The notes under the pieces are model-generated. The model searched no databases, was not told where the DNA came from, and was given only the letters and a program-made list of their open reading frames with translations. The translations under genes and the position numbers were made by a program. Shown here one piece after another: positions 1 through 11,857 of a stretch of DNA of 33,529 nucleotides (its first letter is position 1; the number at the start of each line of letters is the position of its first letter). Source of the DNA: Funneliformis mosseae (taxonomy: Eukaryota > Glomeromycota > Glomeromycetes > Glomerales > Glomeraceae); contig CAJVPP010000400.1 of assembly GCA_910592005.1 (NCBI GenBank), positions 1-33,529 on the forward strand. Reading direction: 5' to 3'.

Positions 1-108
1 TTAGAGGCAACCAGGCCTATCACATTACGTTACAGTTTAGAGGCAACCAGGCCTATCACATTACGTTACAGTTTAGAGGCAACTAGGCCTATCGCATTAC
101 ATTTTAGT
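1..108. repeat. 36-bp tandem repeat, three copies, open at the left edge
   Basis: Three head-to-tail 36-bp units start at 1, 37 and 73. Each begins TTAGAGGCAACCAGGCC or a close variant. Units 1 and 2 appear identical. Unit 3 differs at a few positions (ACTAGG for ACCAGG, TCGCAT for TCACAT) and degenerates at its end. Each unit carries the palindrome AGGCCT. The array starts at base 1, so it probably continues outside the window. It is clearly more GC-rich than the DNA that follows. Confidence 0.93.
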
Positions 109-1467
109 TTTAGTATTACTCTTCTTTTCTTTTCTCTATTATTATTTTATTCGTGAATAAACACAATATTTACAAATACATACCATTGGCAATCTGTTGA
201 ATTGTAACTCGTTGTGATAATATAAATACTTTGATAAATCGTCTGCGTTAAAACTTTTAAACTGTTGGAAGATTACTGCTCAATTAAAAAGAACAAACCG
301 CTCGAACATCCCGTCTAACTGTTGCAATTCGCAAGGATTGCACGTTAACAATATAAAAATGAAATTTTGTAGTTTTTACAAAATCAGTAATCAAAACGTT
401 AAATTTTTTTATATAAAATGAAAAATAGTAATAAAATATATATATCTTGTAATATTTACAAGTTTTTAAGTATGTTTAAAAGTTCAATCATCAATATATA
501 GGTAAAAAAGTGTGTAAAATTTAAATAATAATATTTTTATTTTAAATATTAAAATAATCAAAAAAATTATAAAAACGTGTTAAAAAGCATATAAAGAATA
601 AATGATAAAAAATTTTTTTTATTTAAATGTATAGCTTAATTTACTTAAAGATTGATTAGTATGATAAGTTATACAAATTTTATTTATTAATGATCATCAA
701 CTCATATAATATTTTTAACAACTGATATTCTGGTTCTTTTTATATTAATCTCTTTTATTAATAATTATCATCATTCTCAAAATTGTTTTAGAATAATTCT
801 AATTTATATCAGTATAATAAACTAACTATTTTTCTTTTAATTTTAATAAAGTTTTATCAATTTTTCATTATTAGATTGCATCAATAATTTACGTAGCCAT
901 ATTTTTTAATTATTCAATTCTTAAATATTAAAAAGAAAAATTAGTTAGAATAAATATTAGATATTACTAAATTTTACCTTTTTTTATTTAGACAACTTGC
1001 AAAATCTTTAGCTTTTATTTAGCAACCTTAGATATTAATATATGAATTTTTATTTCTCCTATAAATCTTTATTTTTCTTATTGAATTCTTTATTAATTTT
1101 AATAAAAATTTGGTTTTTTTTTTAAGATATTAAATTTATCTTTCTAATTTCTCAATTCTCTTATTAAATTTAATAAGATTTTCTTTAAGCTTTTGATTCT
1201 CTACGTAAAATTAAAGAAATATATTGTTAATTATAAAATAATAAATCAAAAATAATATATCTGATTCTAAATTATCAGAATTTCAACTTCAACTATAATT
1301 GAAGTACTTGCTACTAGTTATCATCAAAATTTAGAAGTAAGCTAATTTTTTTATATTATTTTTATAATTTGAAAAGTTATTTAGTAATAGTATATTATAA
1401 CTAATTTATATCTTGAAAATTTGACTCTTCTTTAAATAATTTTACATAAACATATTTTATCTTTTTC
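109..1467. other. AT-rich intergenic DNA without recognisable gene
   Basis: Positions 120-350 have moderate base composition and no convincing open frame. From about 360 onward the sequence is extremely AT-rich, has very few CpG dinucleotides, and lacks the homopolymer runs above about 10 nt that are common further right. It looks like old, mutated repeat DNA. No protein similarity was recognised on either strand. Confidence 0.6.
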
Positions 1468-1880
1468 TATTATAGACAAGTAAAAAATTCAGTTTATCAT
1501 TTGAAAAATTAGCTAGTTGATTAATAAAATTCAACTTAGATTTTAACTCTTATCAGCAGATTTTAATTTTTAATATTTTTTTAATATTGATAACAATTGA
1601 AATTCTATTATAGAAAAGTAAAAAAAATCAGTTTTTTATTTAAAAGTTAAACTGATTAATTAATAAAATTTAATTTACATTTTTTTTTTATCAGCTAATT
1701 TTGATATTTAAAAATATGTTTTAATTTTAATTATAATTATATTATTATAAAAAGTAAAAAAATCAGTTTCTCTTTTAAAAATTAGATAAAATTTAATTTA
1801 TGTTCTTTTGATTCTTGTGATAATATTTTTATTGACATTTTGTTAGCATTTTATATAAAGAGAAAAAATGTAAAAAGAAA
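1468..1880. repeat. degenerate tandem repeat, period about 137 bp
   Basis: Three successive blocks share the layout CTATTATAGA-AAGTAAAAAA-TCAG, then TTTAAAA-TTA, then AATAAAATTTAATTTA, then TTATCAGC. Anchor positions are 1468, 1605 and about 1742, giving the same 137-bp spacing twice. The third block is incomplete. Substitutions are frequent, so the array is old. Confidence 0.7.
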
Positions 1881-1975
1881 AAATTTAATTGTAAAGATAA
1901 AATTTTGATTTTAAAAAAAATAAAGTTTGAGTTTAAATTATTTTTTTAAGAAATAAAAAAATCAAACTTATTTTT

Positions 1976-2145
1976 CTATATATCTATATATAAATTTTGC
2001 AGTAAAAGAAAGAAAATTACCAAAAAAAATTTTTTTTGAGTTAATTTAAATCTGGATTTATTTTACTAAAAAATAATATTTAGTTTATAAAAATTTTTTT
2101 GATAGTTTACTTCCTTTCTACTGCAAAACACCTATATATGTATCT
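1976..2145. mobile_element. MITE-like foldback element, about 170 bp
   Basis: An imperfect inverted repeat of about 60 bp per arm. The left arm runs from CTATATATA through TTTTGCAGTAAAAGAAAG to an A8-T8 stretch. The right arm runs T7, then ACTTCCTTTCTACTGCAAAA, then CCTATATATG. A similar arm lies at 24912-24990, so this is a dispersed family. No coding capacity is visible. The exact ends and target duplications are unclear because the flanks are AT-repetitive. Confidence 0.65.
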
Positions 2146-3445
2146 AATTTTATCAATTTTGAATAGAAAAATATAATCTTATTACAAAATGATGTTAATA
2201 CTCTGCAAATAATATTAAAGTAGATGATTAAATTTATTAAATTTAAAAATATTAAAGAATTATAATCAGTTAATGTTAAAAATTTATTAAAGATTAAATA
2301 TTATATCATTTTATTATAAAAATAGATATATGTATTCATATTTCTTAATTTTAAGATATGAAAATATCACACAGTTGGCTACTGTATATAAAAAGTCAGA
2401 AAAATAATAAAAAAGCATATAAATTTTGTAATTAAATAATTGATATCTATATAAATATTATTTTCTATGATTAGCATATATTACATATCAGATCACAAAA
2501 AAACGATAGATATTTAGTATATAGATTAACAAGAAAAAACAATTTTTTTATATTAATATTAATAATTATCATATTAAGAAAATAGAAATAACTGATTTTC
2601 TTACTTTTTGTTCACAATATGTAAAATTTGAAATGTATTAATATATTATAAAAAATGGTACATATCTAAATAATCTATTAATAAGGCAAAGATCATGATA
2701 ACAATTATATGATAGTTAAAGTGATTTATGAAGAAAAGATCAGAAGAAGAAAAAAAATCTAAAAGATATTAAAATAAATTAAGATATATTCTTTTTTAAG
2801 ATTAAAGGGGTTTGATTATGTAGAGTTAAAATTAGATTAGTTTTTTCTTATGAGGTATATGGTGGTTATAACAGAAATTATAAAGAAATATATTTGCTCA
2901 TGTATGAAATATGTTTCACCCTATCTTAACTGGGATTAAAGCTACTACTGAAATACGTATCTAAATGGTAATGGAATACATTCTGCTGAAATTTTTTCAT
3001 AAATTGCAAAAAGTTAACCATTATGAGTTAACCTTGTTTTTTATTACTATTAAAAAATAAAGTTTTGCCTGATTGTTATATTTTATTATGGTTTGGAATT
3101 TGTGTTGGTATAAAATAAAACTTAATTTTTGTAGGAAGGTGTAAAGACTGGCAGGTACATTGATGATTTTTAAGGTAAAATGGATTTGAAAAGAAAGGCA
3201 AACATAAAGGTGCTGAGGTTTCTGCAAGGATTAGAAACATAGAGGTAAAAATATTTGTTGGTCTTCAATCTTTATTCACATTTAAGATTAAGTTTAATTC
3301 TAAGTCATTTTCTTTTATTTCTCATATAATAGGCAGATAAACATTTAATTATGGTAAGGTTTACTTTCAAACTCGTAAATTTAATGTTATCACTAAATGC
3401 AAATAAACATTCGTTTCATTAAAGATCTAAAAATGTATTGAATGA
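2146..3445. other. AT-rich DNA with no confident gene
   Basis: Very AT-rich to about 2700, then slightly more complex. Short coding-like stretches occur on the plus strand near 2920-2990 and 3160-3243. The second ends at a GT donor-like GTAAAA and could be an upstream exon of the block at 3446, but the frames cannot be joined with confidence. The minus-strand open frame at 3021-3227 is Ile/Leu/Phe-rich and looks like chance. Confidence 0.45.
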
Positions 3446-3955
3446 GATCATAAAAGAACCAATAAAGCATCTGAAACTTTGTCTGACTTTGCAAATGTTG
3501 AATACAATGTCAGGAAGAAAAGAAAACAGAATCACCAGTCAGGCAGATATACTTCGCCAACGTCACCGAGCCCAACATTAAGAAATTCGCTGGCAGAACT
3601 CTCAAGGCTCACTGATAATCCGTTCCTTGAAGAGGAGAGTGAAACGGATGGCGTTATAGCAATTGATGTGAACTATCTTTCGAGTATGAAAATTCGGTTA
3701 ACGAATTTTTTTAGGAAACACTAACGTTTCGCAATTATTCCGGATGTATCAGAATGAATCAATAAGCATCGCAAAAAGAAGGAGGTTTACTTATCGAGTC
3801 ACACGATTAAAGAAATGTCAGCTTTTGTTGATGAAATGGAAACGCTTCTACGAATACAAGAGATCTTTTACGAATCATTTAATATTTTATATGCTAAACT
3901 CTGTACTCCAAGTCAGCCATCAAACAAAGTGACACTCAAAAAGGACACCGAAGTT
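3446..3955 (+). pseudogene. coding-like block of an unknown protein, split by two stops (intron or decay)
   Basis: One reading frame is open from 3446, after a TGA at 3443, to a TAA at 3722. It resumes in the same frame after a TGA at 3755 and ends at a TAG at 3953. The first part is basic, then Ser/Pro-rich, then acidic (NPFLEEESETDG). The second is amphipathic and helical (EMSAFVDEMETLLRIQEIF). Keeping one frame across both stops suggests an intron whose length is a multiple of three, for example GTATGA at 3684 to CAG at 3821 (138 nt) with a CACTAACG branch-like site at 3718. Two old nonsense mutations would give the same picture. There is no suitable ATG at the 5' end, so earlier exons are missing or unrecognised. 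I do not recognise the family. Confidence 0.45.
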
Positions 3956-5255
3956 TAGGAAACTTGTGAATAAGACTCGAGATTGTAATCGAAGCTGTCC
4001 ATTCTGGTTTTGGACGTTTCTAATATTATAGCATGTTTGAGTGCACATCAAAGAATTTATCATATGATTCAGTCAACATTAAATGTATTAGTTTAAGTTT
4101 GCATACAAGTTAAAATGACGCAGCGGACTTTTAGATTTCTGAAGAACGTGACTCCTTACTTTATCACGATAATTATCACACGGACAAGCTAATAATTTCT
4201 TGATCCGAGAAATATTACAACTTGTTATAATTAATGGGACGGGAAAATAATAATTGGCAATTTTTATTCATCGTGATAAATATTTCATTTTAATAATCAT
4301 AAAGAATTCTAAATCTGAATAAAGTTCTTTTGTCATCTTGCAGCATATCATAATCCAAAGCATGAATAATAAGCCTCAATTAAAAACTTTTTTAAAAACT
4401 AACAAAGGTTTTCTTATAAAGTTAGCATTAAACGGACCGAAAACCTGTATTCGGGAAACAAATACGTAAGGATGAGAGTATTTTTTGATTATTTAGCGGG
4501 ATCTAGAATATACAATGACGTTGACCAATAAATAATTTGGTTAATATCAAAAAACTTTATTTTTTTTCGGAAAAAAAAATCAGATCCATTCCTTAATGGT
4601 ACAAACTTTATCCGTGCACATTGTTTGGAGAAGGTCCCTCTTAATTTTCATTTTCGATCTAAACAAATATTCTTTCAATGTGAAAAAAAAAAAAAAAAAA
4701 ACATCAATGAAAAAAAGCCTGTTATATTTCTGCGTTATTCTAATTTAATTTAGTTTAACTTTCCACGCCCAATGGGATTTGTTTTCACGAATTTTCTTAA
4801 TCGACCATGTTATTTAATTGTAAACAAATAAATATTCAATTTCAAACTTGATGATAGTGAAAAAAAAAATTATTTATCTCGGGGTTTTGAAAGCAAACTT
4901 CCATCATTATTACGTAATAATTTAATTTATTTTGTGATTACACGGGACAAATTATTTTTACGCCATATCTCTCACCTAAAAAAAAAAAAAAAACTTTTTT
5001 CGTGAAACTAGACTAATTAATAATTAGTGATGGTCTTTTGACATTTCATATGATATTAGAAAGTTATAATTGATTACGTTAATGTTTATGTTACGTTATT
5101 TAATTTAATATAAATTTTTGGGTTCCAAAATTTTTTTTTTCCTTGTGTAAAAAATATTTGGCGTATACGGAGTGATCCACCCATAAGGATGAGATCATCT
5201 ACCGTTTTCAAACCGCAATTTACGATAAATTTTATGACATCGAAAGAAAACAATG

Positions 5256-5352
5256 GTTCGATGTTTTTGTTGTAATTCATAAAAAAAAAAAAAAAAAAAA
5301 AAAAAACAGTTCGATGTATTTTCTATCCGAAATTCATCGAAAAAAAAAAAAT
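5256..5352. repeat. local duplication of a poly(A)-tailed segment
   Basis: GTTCGATGT, an AATTCAT a little further on, and then a long A run occur twice in succession. The first copy is 5256-5306 with A26 and the second is 5310-5351 with A12. A third partial match (TTTTTCATCGAAA) follows. The copies differ in the spacer, so this is an old or slippage-driven duplication. Confidence 0.55.
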
Positions 5353-7289
5353 GTATTTTTCATCGAAAGTGATCGAATTTCAATCCAAGCACATGATATT
5401 TTACCCAACGCCCAAATTGTAAAGACGACAATTAAGCTTAATTCCAAATTTTCACAAACTTAACCATAAAAGTCCTAATGACTCAGCCCTGACACAATTT
5501 AATATATGTGATATTTCAATCAGGTCAAACCGATTTTTTAAAAGAAAAAAAAAGAGGAAAAAAAAAAATTAGAGTTTTTAAAATAACGGACAATTTCTAT
5601 TTCTATTCGTATGGATTGCATGACGCATTGCATACAAAGAGAATGAAACAAATCGCTTGCATAAATGAATTCAATTGTTGCGATATCTCTTTAACAATCA
5701 AAGAAACCATATGAAATTACCATAAACCGTGTACTGCCATTGTTCAAGTAAAATGATAATGAACGCGTTACTATTCGGAGGTTTTTTAGTTTTGTATCAA
5801 ATAGTTATTTTCACCGAGTATGTAAATCAAGCGAAAAAAATTATTTATTATTAGCAAGTATTTCGATTTGAAAAAAGAAAGATTAGCGTTAGTCAACGTT
5901 ACACCACACCTTATCATTGTCACCGATAATAAAGTTTTTTTTTTAGATCTATAAATCATCTCGTTATGTGGGCGCAACCTACGCATATTTATTATCATTA
6001 CACAAACGGTCTATTTCGGAAGGAACTTTGAATCACTGCGTTCAAAAGTTCTACTAGTAATTTACTTCAATTAGTAAAACCGCGATGTAAACAATGACGC
6101 GCAAGACCTATTTCGTTTGATGTGATTTTCGACAAAAACGAGTTCAAAACAACTGTCAAAAGCTGTCAAGCTAAAAAAGTGCTCGCGGTTAAAGGATCGC
6201 ACACACAAAAAAGAAAAACGTGGTAATTCAACTTGCGCCATCCGTTGACGTAGTGAACCGTCGTGGCGCAGCCATGACGTTAAGGCGCAGCTTGTGGCCA
6301 AAAAAAAAGACACTTTCGCGTGAAATTTCTTTTTTGGATTTTTTTTTTTTTTTTTTTTTATAAAAAAAAAAAAAAATTAAAATAAAAAAAAATAGGTGCA
6401 TAAAGATTTTGATTAAATGATAATATTCACCCTTAAACATTTAATTTTTTTTTTTTCCAAATTTAACCGTTCCGGTGAAATTTATGTTAAAGGATCGACC
6501 GTTCAAAAAAAAATAGCGCTCGCGAATTTTGATCATTTTCAAAAATAAATTTATTTTCAACATAAATTAATTTTAAGAAGATCAACAACAAAAGGAAAAC
6601 AACAATGCTCATATGATCATTTATTATAAAACAATCATGGCAATTTACCTTAGTTGTAACAATATGAATTTCTTAATAAGAAATAAATTCTGTAATTTAC
6701 AATGAATTTTTAATTAACCAAATTCTTTTCTCCTTTATTAAAATGTGAAGCTTATCTTTTGTATATCAAAAGATTAATAAGCGAGTGTCATATTTACTGT
6801 AAATGTTTCGTTTAAAGGAATATCATAACAAAAAAAAAAAAAGTAAAAGAAAATATTTATTCAATAAATAATAAATAAAAACCAATGAGAATTCGAATCT
6901 AACAATATAATTAGAAATTTCGTAATGTTAACTTTACTAAATTTTATTTAGGAGTCAATTTTATAAACAAAGAATGAGATTTGTTGTTATTCTATACCCT
7001 TCTTTCCCATATATATTTCACGAATTCTATTATCGTCGCCTTGTTCTCAATCAAGTTATAACAGAAAGGATTATGAAATAATTTAAAACTCGTACTAATC
7101 TTTTAGGGTTCATAATAATTCATCTAAATTAAAATTTTAATTTTTATATTTCATAAAAGTGATGATGAATTTGTGATTGGAATTTTTCTGTCACCCTTGA
7201 GTGGTTGTGACATTCATCGCCCGTAGACATCCTAGAGTGACATACCTAAACATCACACAGCCCCCCACACCACTTTTGGGCAATATTTC

Positions 7290-7302
7290 GGGGGGGGGGG
7301 GG
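7290..7302. repeat. G13 homopolymer
   Basis: A run of 13 G follows ATATTTC, with a C6 run about 25 bases upstream at 7261-7266. It is the only long G:C homopolymer seen in this AT-rich window. Its exact length may vary between individuals or be uncertain in the assembly. Confidence 0.9.
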
Positions 7303-8912
7303 AGGAATTCTTTCATTTAAGAGATTGTGAACAAATATGGAAATCGGTCTTCTTTTTAGCACAGATACCTTTTTTTATGAATTTATCAGGCAATATCCGT
7401 TTTTGAATTTTTCATGTTAAAACCAAGTTCTCATCATCTTTTATTATCGACATCTAAAAATAAATATTACACTTTTCTTTACAAATTAAAGGTGAAATTA
7501 CGTAATAAGCTCAGAATGGTTAGATAACTCGAGTGAGAAAGAAGGCGTTCGCCTCGAATAGGATTGTATACAAAGGGATGAAAGGGAAATGAACGATGCT
7601 AGGTGGTCCAAGTGTGTTTATTTACACTTTGTTTACACTTCATTAATTTCTTTTAAATCCAATTAATTTATTATTAATATTTTTTTCATAGAAATCTCCA
7701 ATATTATTATTAAAAGGAGAAAATGGTATATTCCCCGAGACTTTCACAGAATTATCCCAACCATCTTATTGGCAATTTCGGAATAACTCCAATTAAGATT
7801 TTCCTAAATAAAATTAAAGTAATTTTCATTGCGGCAAAAAGTTGATCAAAAATGCAATGTTCATCCAAATAAGTAAAGTAAAATAGTAGTAGAGAGGAAA
7901 AAAAAAAAAAAAAAAAAAAAAAATTTAAGAAATTTTTTTTTTTTTAAAATTAATTAATAGAAAATGGTTGTTTATTTATTTTTATTTTTTTTCTTTGGCG
8001 AAAAAATTTCTTCCATATGCACACAAATAACATATGATGCATGCTTTAATTCAAGCAAACACCAATCTCCTTTCACTTCATCGTCTTGGTCGCTCACACC
8101 AATAAACATAATCCAGTATTTTTTTTTTTTTGCTGTATAAACTCAGGTGAGCAAAATATTTACGGAATGAAATGCACGTATAAGGAAACATCATCCCGAA
8201 ACTAACCGTTCTTCTGCAACCTTTTGCGAAAAAGAAACTCTCTTCTCTTGGGGAAATTCATCAAATTCTAGCTGGTTTTTCTTTCTGTAAAGGACTTTCG
8301 ACAACTTTACATTCACGCTAATGAACATCATAAATCAAGAAAAAATTTGTAAAGAAAATCCCTCAAAAAATTCCTGATTATGACGAAATAGGAAATTGCG
8401 ATTCAGGGGTTCTTTTTAGCCATTCAGATGAATGTCATATTGTCATTAAAACTAGGATCTCTCTCGACAAAAAGAGAATAAGAGAATGGAATCTTATAGT
8501 CGTGAGATGATATTTATAAATAGCACGCGTCAAAGAAAATATAGGACGTGGCGCAGCTTCTGATGGATTTTCGAGTGGTGTATCGACATTTGAAATTGTA
8601 CTAATTATGATTTACTTTGATGATTTCCTTATTTGGCATCATCGGATTCACTGCTTGCTCATATGTTTCGTCCAAATTAATTTTTTTTTTTTTTTTTAAG
8701 GTTTTCTTTTATGGATTACCAATTGTATATCATACGATGGGGGTTATTCCATGACTATCGAGAAGATCAATTTCATGAATACAAATTTGTTTAGAGGCAA
8801 AACCCATCCAATAAGGTTCAAAACTTTCTTGTTTGGTTAAAGTTTCAGATTTTTAGACATATTAAAAAAGAGAGAAACTATAAAAACCCGTTGATCAGCA
8901 GGATAGTTGCTG

Positions 8913-8960
8913 CGTCAACATGATAGCTCGTCCACATGATTGCGCGTCCACATGATTGGA
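8913..8960. repeat. 16-bp minisatellite, three copies
   Basis: Three adjacent 16-bp units start at 8913, 8929 and 8945, each of the form CGTCNACATGATNGNN. Units 2 and 3 share CGTCCACATGATTG exactly. The array lies inside a chance-like minus-strand open frame (8895-9368). Confidence 0.85.
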
Positions 8961-9368
8961 GTCTGAGTGAACCGATTCATCGCATCGAAGGTCCCTGCAC
9001 TCGATTTCGATAACTTTTAAACTTGTTTCTGAACAAAATGTCGAAGATCCTATCGAAAGAAAGAAACTATTTTCCCAAACTAACCCCGAAAGAATGAATG
9101 ATTTTATCAAGATTTCAGATGAGTATTGTGTTTGACGATGAATTCTCTTTCCTATACGATACGATAATAATCCCCGCAATGCTCGCACGTGGAATCTGAT
9201 AATATGATCATCACGTGAGAAGCCATTTCCGTTTTGTTCCACTTTGCATTTAGAGATTACAACTTGAATCACTTGAATCACAAGCTTTACTAAAGTAAGC
9301 CACCAAACGTCAAAGGAAAATAAAAAAAAAATCTCACGTAAAATACGCAAAAGATCCTTTGATACCAT

Positions 9369-11804
9369 GGGTCAATTAAAGATTTTTTTTTTTTTTTTTT
9401 GTTAGATAAACAATTAAGCATAATCTCGTCATCAACGTAAACAATTAATTAATACATTTTTAAATAATTTTTAATCTTTTTTTTTGAAAAAAAATTGATT
9501 TTGTGTAAGAAATTCTTTTAAAAGTGGGGGGTAAACCTGTATTTTTTTTTTTTTTTCTTATGTAACCAAAGACGAGCTTATCCGATAATAAAAAGCTCAG
9601 AATCAAGTATTTGCCGATTTGTTGTTATGTGTGTTATGTAATATCATCAACAAAATCAAGAAATTAACTCGATAGGCGTGTCATATGGTTTCATTTTTTT
9701 TTTCAATAAATTTTTTTTTTCTTTTTTTTTTTTTTTGTTTGTATAATAAGGTAAATACTGTGGGGTAATATTTAATTACCGTAATACTAAAATAATTTTT
9801 TATTTTTTTTTGTAAATATTATCGTAATACGCGATTAATAATGTAACGTTAATCATTTTTTCTTTTTTTCGACAAATCCTTTAATGGCCGAGGTTTTTTT
9901 TTTTTTTTAAAAGGAAAAAAAAATCTACGCAAGACAAGAAAAACAAAATAAAAAAACAAAAAGAGAAAAAAAGAAAAAAAAAAATTTTTTTTTATTCTTG
10001 TTCGAAATCCTGCCAATGTTTATTATTATTATTATTTTTTTTCCATTTGTCAAATGTTGATGGTTATGTAATGAGTAGTGTCATTTATTAATTTCACATG
10101 GTTGGGTAGGGCAAGTTCTTGTCTCGAAAGCCCTCCCTCGTTTCGTTTGTGATAATCGCAAAGCTGGTCGATTCTTGATTGGATCATTCGATTTAAACAC
10201 CCATACAGATGTCATTCATGCATTGTTTTTGACCAATTTTTCCTTACTTTCTTTCCTGTTTTTCAACAACTTTGCCGTTTTTAAAAAGTTTCTCGGCTGA
10301 TTTATTTTAAATGGCTAAAAATTGAATACCAATCATTTATCACCCGAATATAATTAAATTATGGTAAAAAAAAAAAAAACAAGTTCCTATTCAAAGAATC
10401 AAAAATGCAAAAAAGTTAAACAAGGTTTTGTTATTATTGTTATTATTATTATTTTCTTCCTTGAGATAAAGAAATAAACCTTTTGCCCCTATAAAAGATA
10501 TACATTATTATTTAATTTAAAAAAAAAAAAAAATTAAACAATCATTGATAAAACAATATGAAAAAAAGAGATGTGTGGCAAAATAAACTTTTTGGATTCT
10601 TTGATCCTAACTTTTTGTTTGGACAAAAACCAATCGTCAAATAAAAAAAATGTTCGCTGACGAAAACATACATAAAATTCATGCACGGGTATCATTGAAT
10701 TCTGATTAAGGTTGGAATTACCCTGAATAACGCATATAACGCATCTATGGAAATGCATTTAATATATCCAACTTGCCCGTCCTTTGTAATACTGGTATGT
10801 TTATTTTTTCTGGTAAAATAGCATGACCCGCATATCCGCATAACGCACGCATAAGAATAATTCGATCTTAACTTGATGGCGAAGCATCAACCAAACCCCA
10901 AGCGAATCGCTTCATTTGTCGCTTTTCGGCCGTATTTAGCAAACCTCCGATTTTTTGCGGTTTTCTTAACAGTCACTTGCCAATTATGTCGAAGTGGTGG
11001 TTTTTGGTGGTTATGGAGTTTCATTATCATTCTCTTTTTTGGTAAATGAAGATCTTCCATGTACACAATTCGAGAAAGGGAATCATGGTTCCAATATAAA
11101 ATCACCAAAAGTGAAATATATAAAGAATCTATATTACATCCACATACATGTTATTTTACAAACAAGGAAAATGGATTTAGTAATGATTTACTTGTTTATA
11201 CTTACATACCTTATCTAGTGTCTCCTTTTTTTTTAAAAAAAAAAAAATTAATAGTAATAAAAAAAGAGAGAAAGAAAAGATTCTTTCTAGATTGAAAAAC
11301 ATCCCAGAAGAATTAATGCGGGGAAAAAGACGTATGATATCATACTTATTTTGAACGGAATACAGGTTTTATTTGTGTGCAGAAAAAGCACTGACGTGAT
11401 CCAAAAAAAAAAAAAAAAATAAAATAAAATATAATAAAATAAAAACAAAAATGAATGCGTTTCAATAAAAGGCGGGAAAGAACTAAATTGTTGTTTACGC
11501 AAAAAAAAAAAAAAAAAAATCGCCATGCTCCAACTTTATACTTTGGAAATTTATCCACTTTAAACACGCCACAAAAAAAAAAAAACACGAGAAAACGCAT
11601 GATAACGCAACACATATATATTATGATTTCAAAACGCAAAATTTTATTTGCAACTTTTTTTTTTTTTTTTTTTTTTTACAAATAGACAAAATTATATATT
11701 ACAGAAAAAAAAACGAACAACTATTTTTCTTTAACTAAGGAACAATGATTTACAATTTTTTAATTTTTTTAATTTTTTTGGGATTTTTTTTGTTTTTTTT
11801 TGTT
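9369..11804. other. intergenic DNA, homopolymer-rich, no gene seen
   Basis: Dense T and A tracts at 9384-9400, 9541-9556, 9704-9736, 9890-9990, 11401-11419 and 11654-11680. Positions 10080-10200 and 10860-11000 are less AT-rich. I see no conserved protein, RNA gene or element boundary here. The open frames at 10887-11108 and 11287-11639 are low-complexity or chance. Confidence 0.5.
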
Positions 11805-11857
11805 TTCCCTCCTCCATTCCTCCTCCTTCCTCCTCCTTTCATTTCTTTCTCTCTTGC
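11805..11857 (-). other. GGA-repeat purine tract on the minus strand, possible G-quadruplex
   Basis: The plus strand is a pyrimidine tract of repeated CCT/TCC. The minus strand therefore reads as serial GGA/GGAGG with at least six GG runs in about 35 nt, suited to a two-tetrad G-quadruplex. It lies about 0.8 kb downstream of the stop of the minus-strand gene at 12668-13276, in the same transcriptional sense. It could be in that gene's 3' UTR if the UTR is long, which cannot be decided here. Confidence 0.5.

Larger units (their letters stand above)
3956..8894. other. gene desert with many poly(A)/poly(T) tracts
   Basis: No convincing gene on either strand across about 5 kb. The stretch holds long homopolymers (A26 at 5281, A26 near 7898, T and A runs at 6341-6376, G13 at 7290), a local poly(A)-flanked duplication at 5256-5352, and patches of higher GC such as 6080-6300 that carry the octamer GGCGCAGC. 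The open frames here are short and rich in Phe or Lys from the homopolymers. Confidence 0.6.

Noticed and set aside
1..108. CRISPR array
   Set aside because: The 36-bp units are directly contiguous with no spacers, and the genome is eukaryotic in style.
9211..9218. TCACGTGA palindrome as a bHLH-type site
   Set aside because: A perfect site, also present at 27683, but not near a supported promoter in this window, so no regulatory role is claimed.
8895..9368. Minus-strand open frame of 157 codons
   Set aside because: No recognisable domain, hydrophobic and erratic composition, and a 16-bp repeat of non-codon period inside. Probably chance in a less AT-rich patch.
11287..11685. Overlapping Phe-rich and Lys-rich frames on both strands
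   Set aside because: Driven by poly(A)/poly(T) runs with no conserved content.
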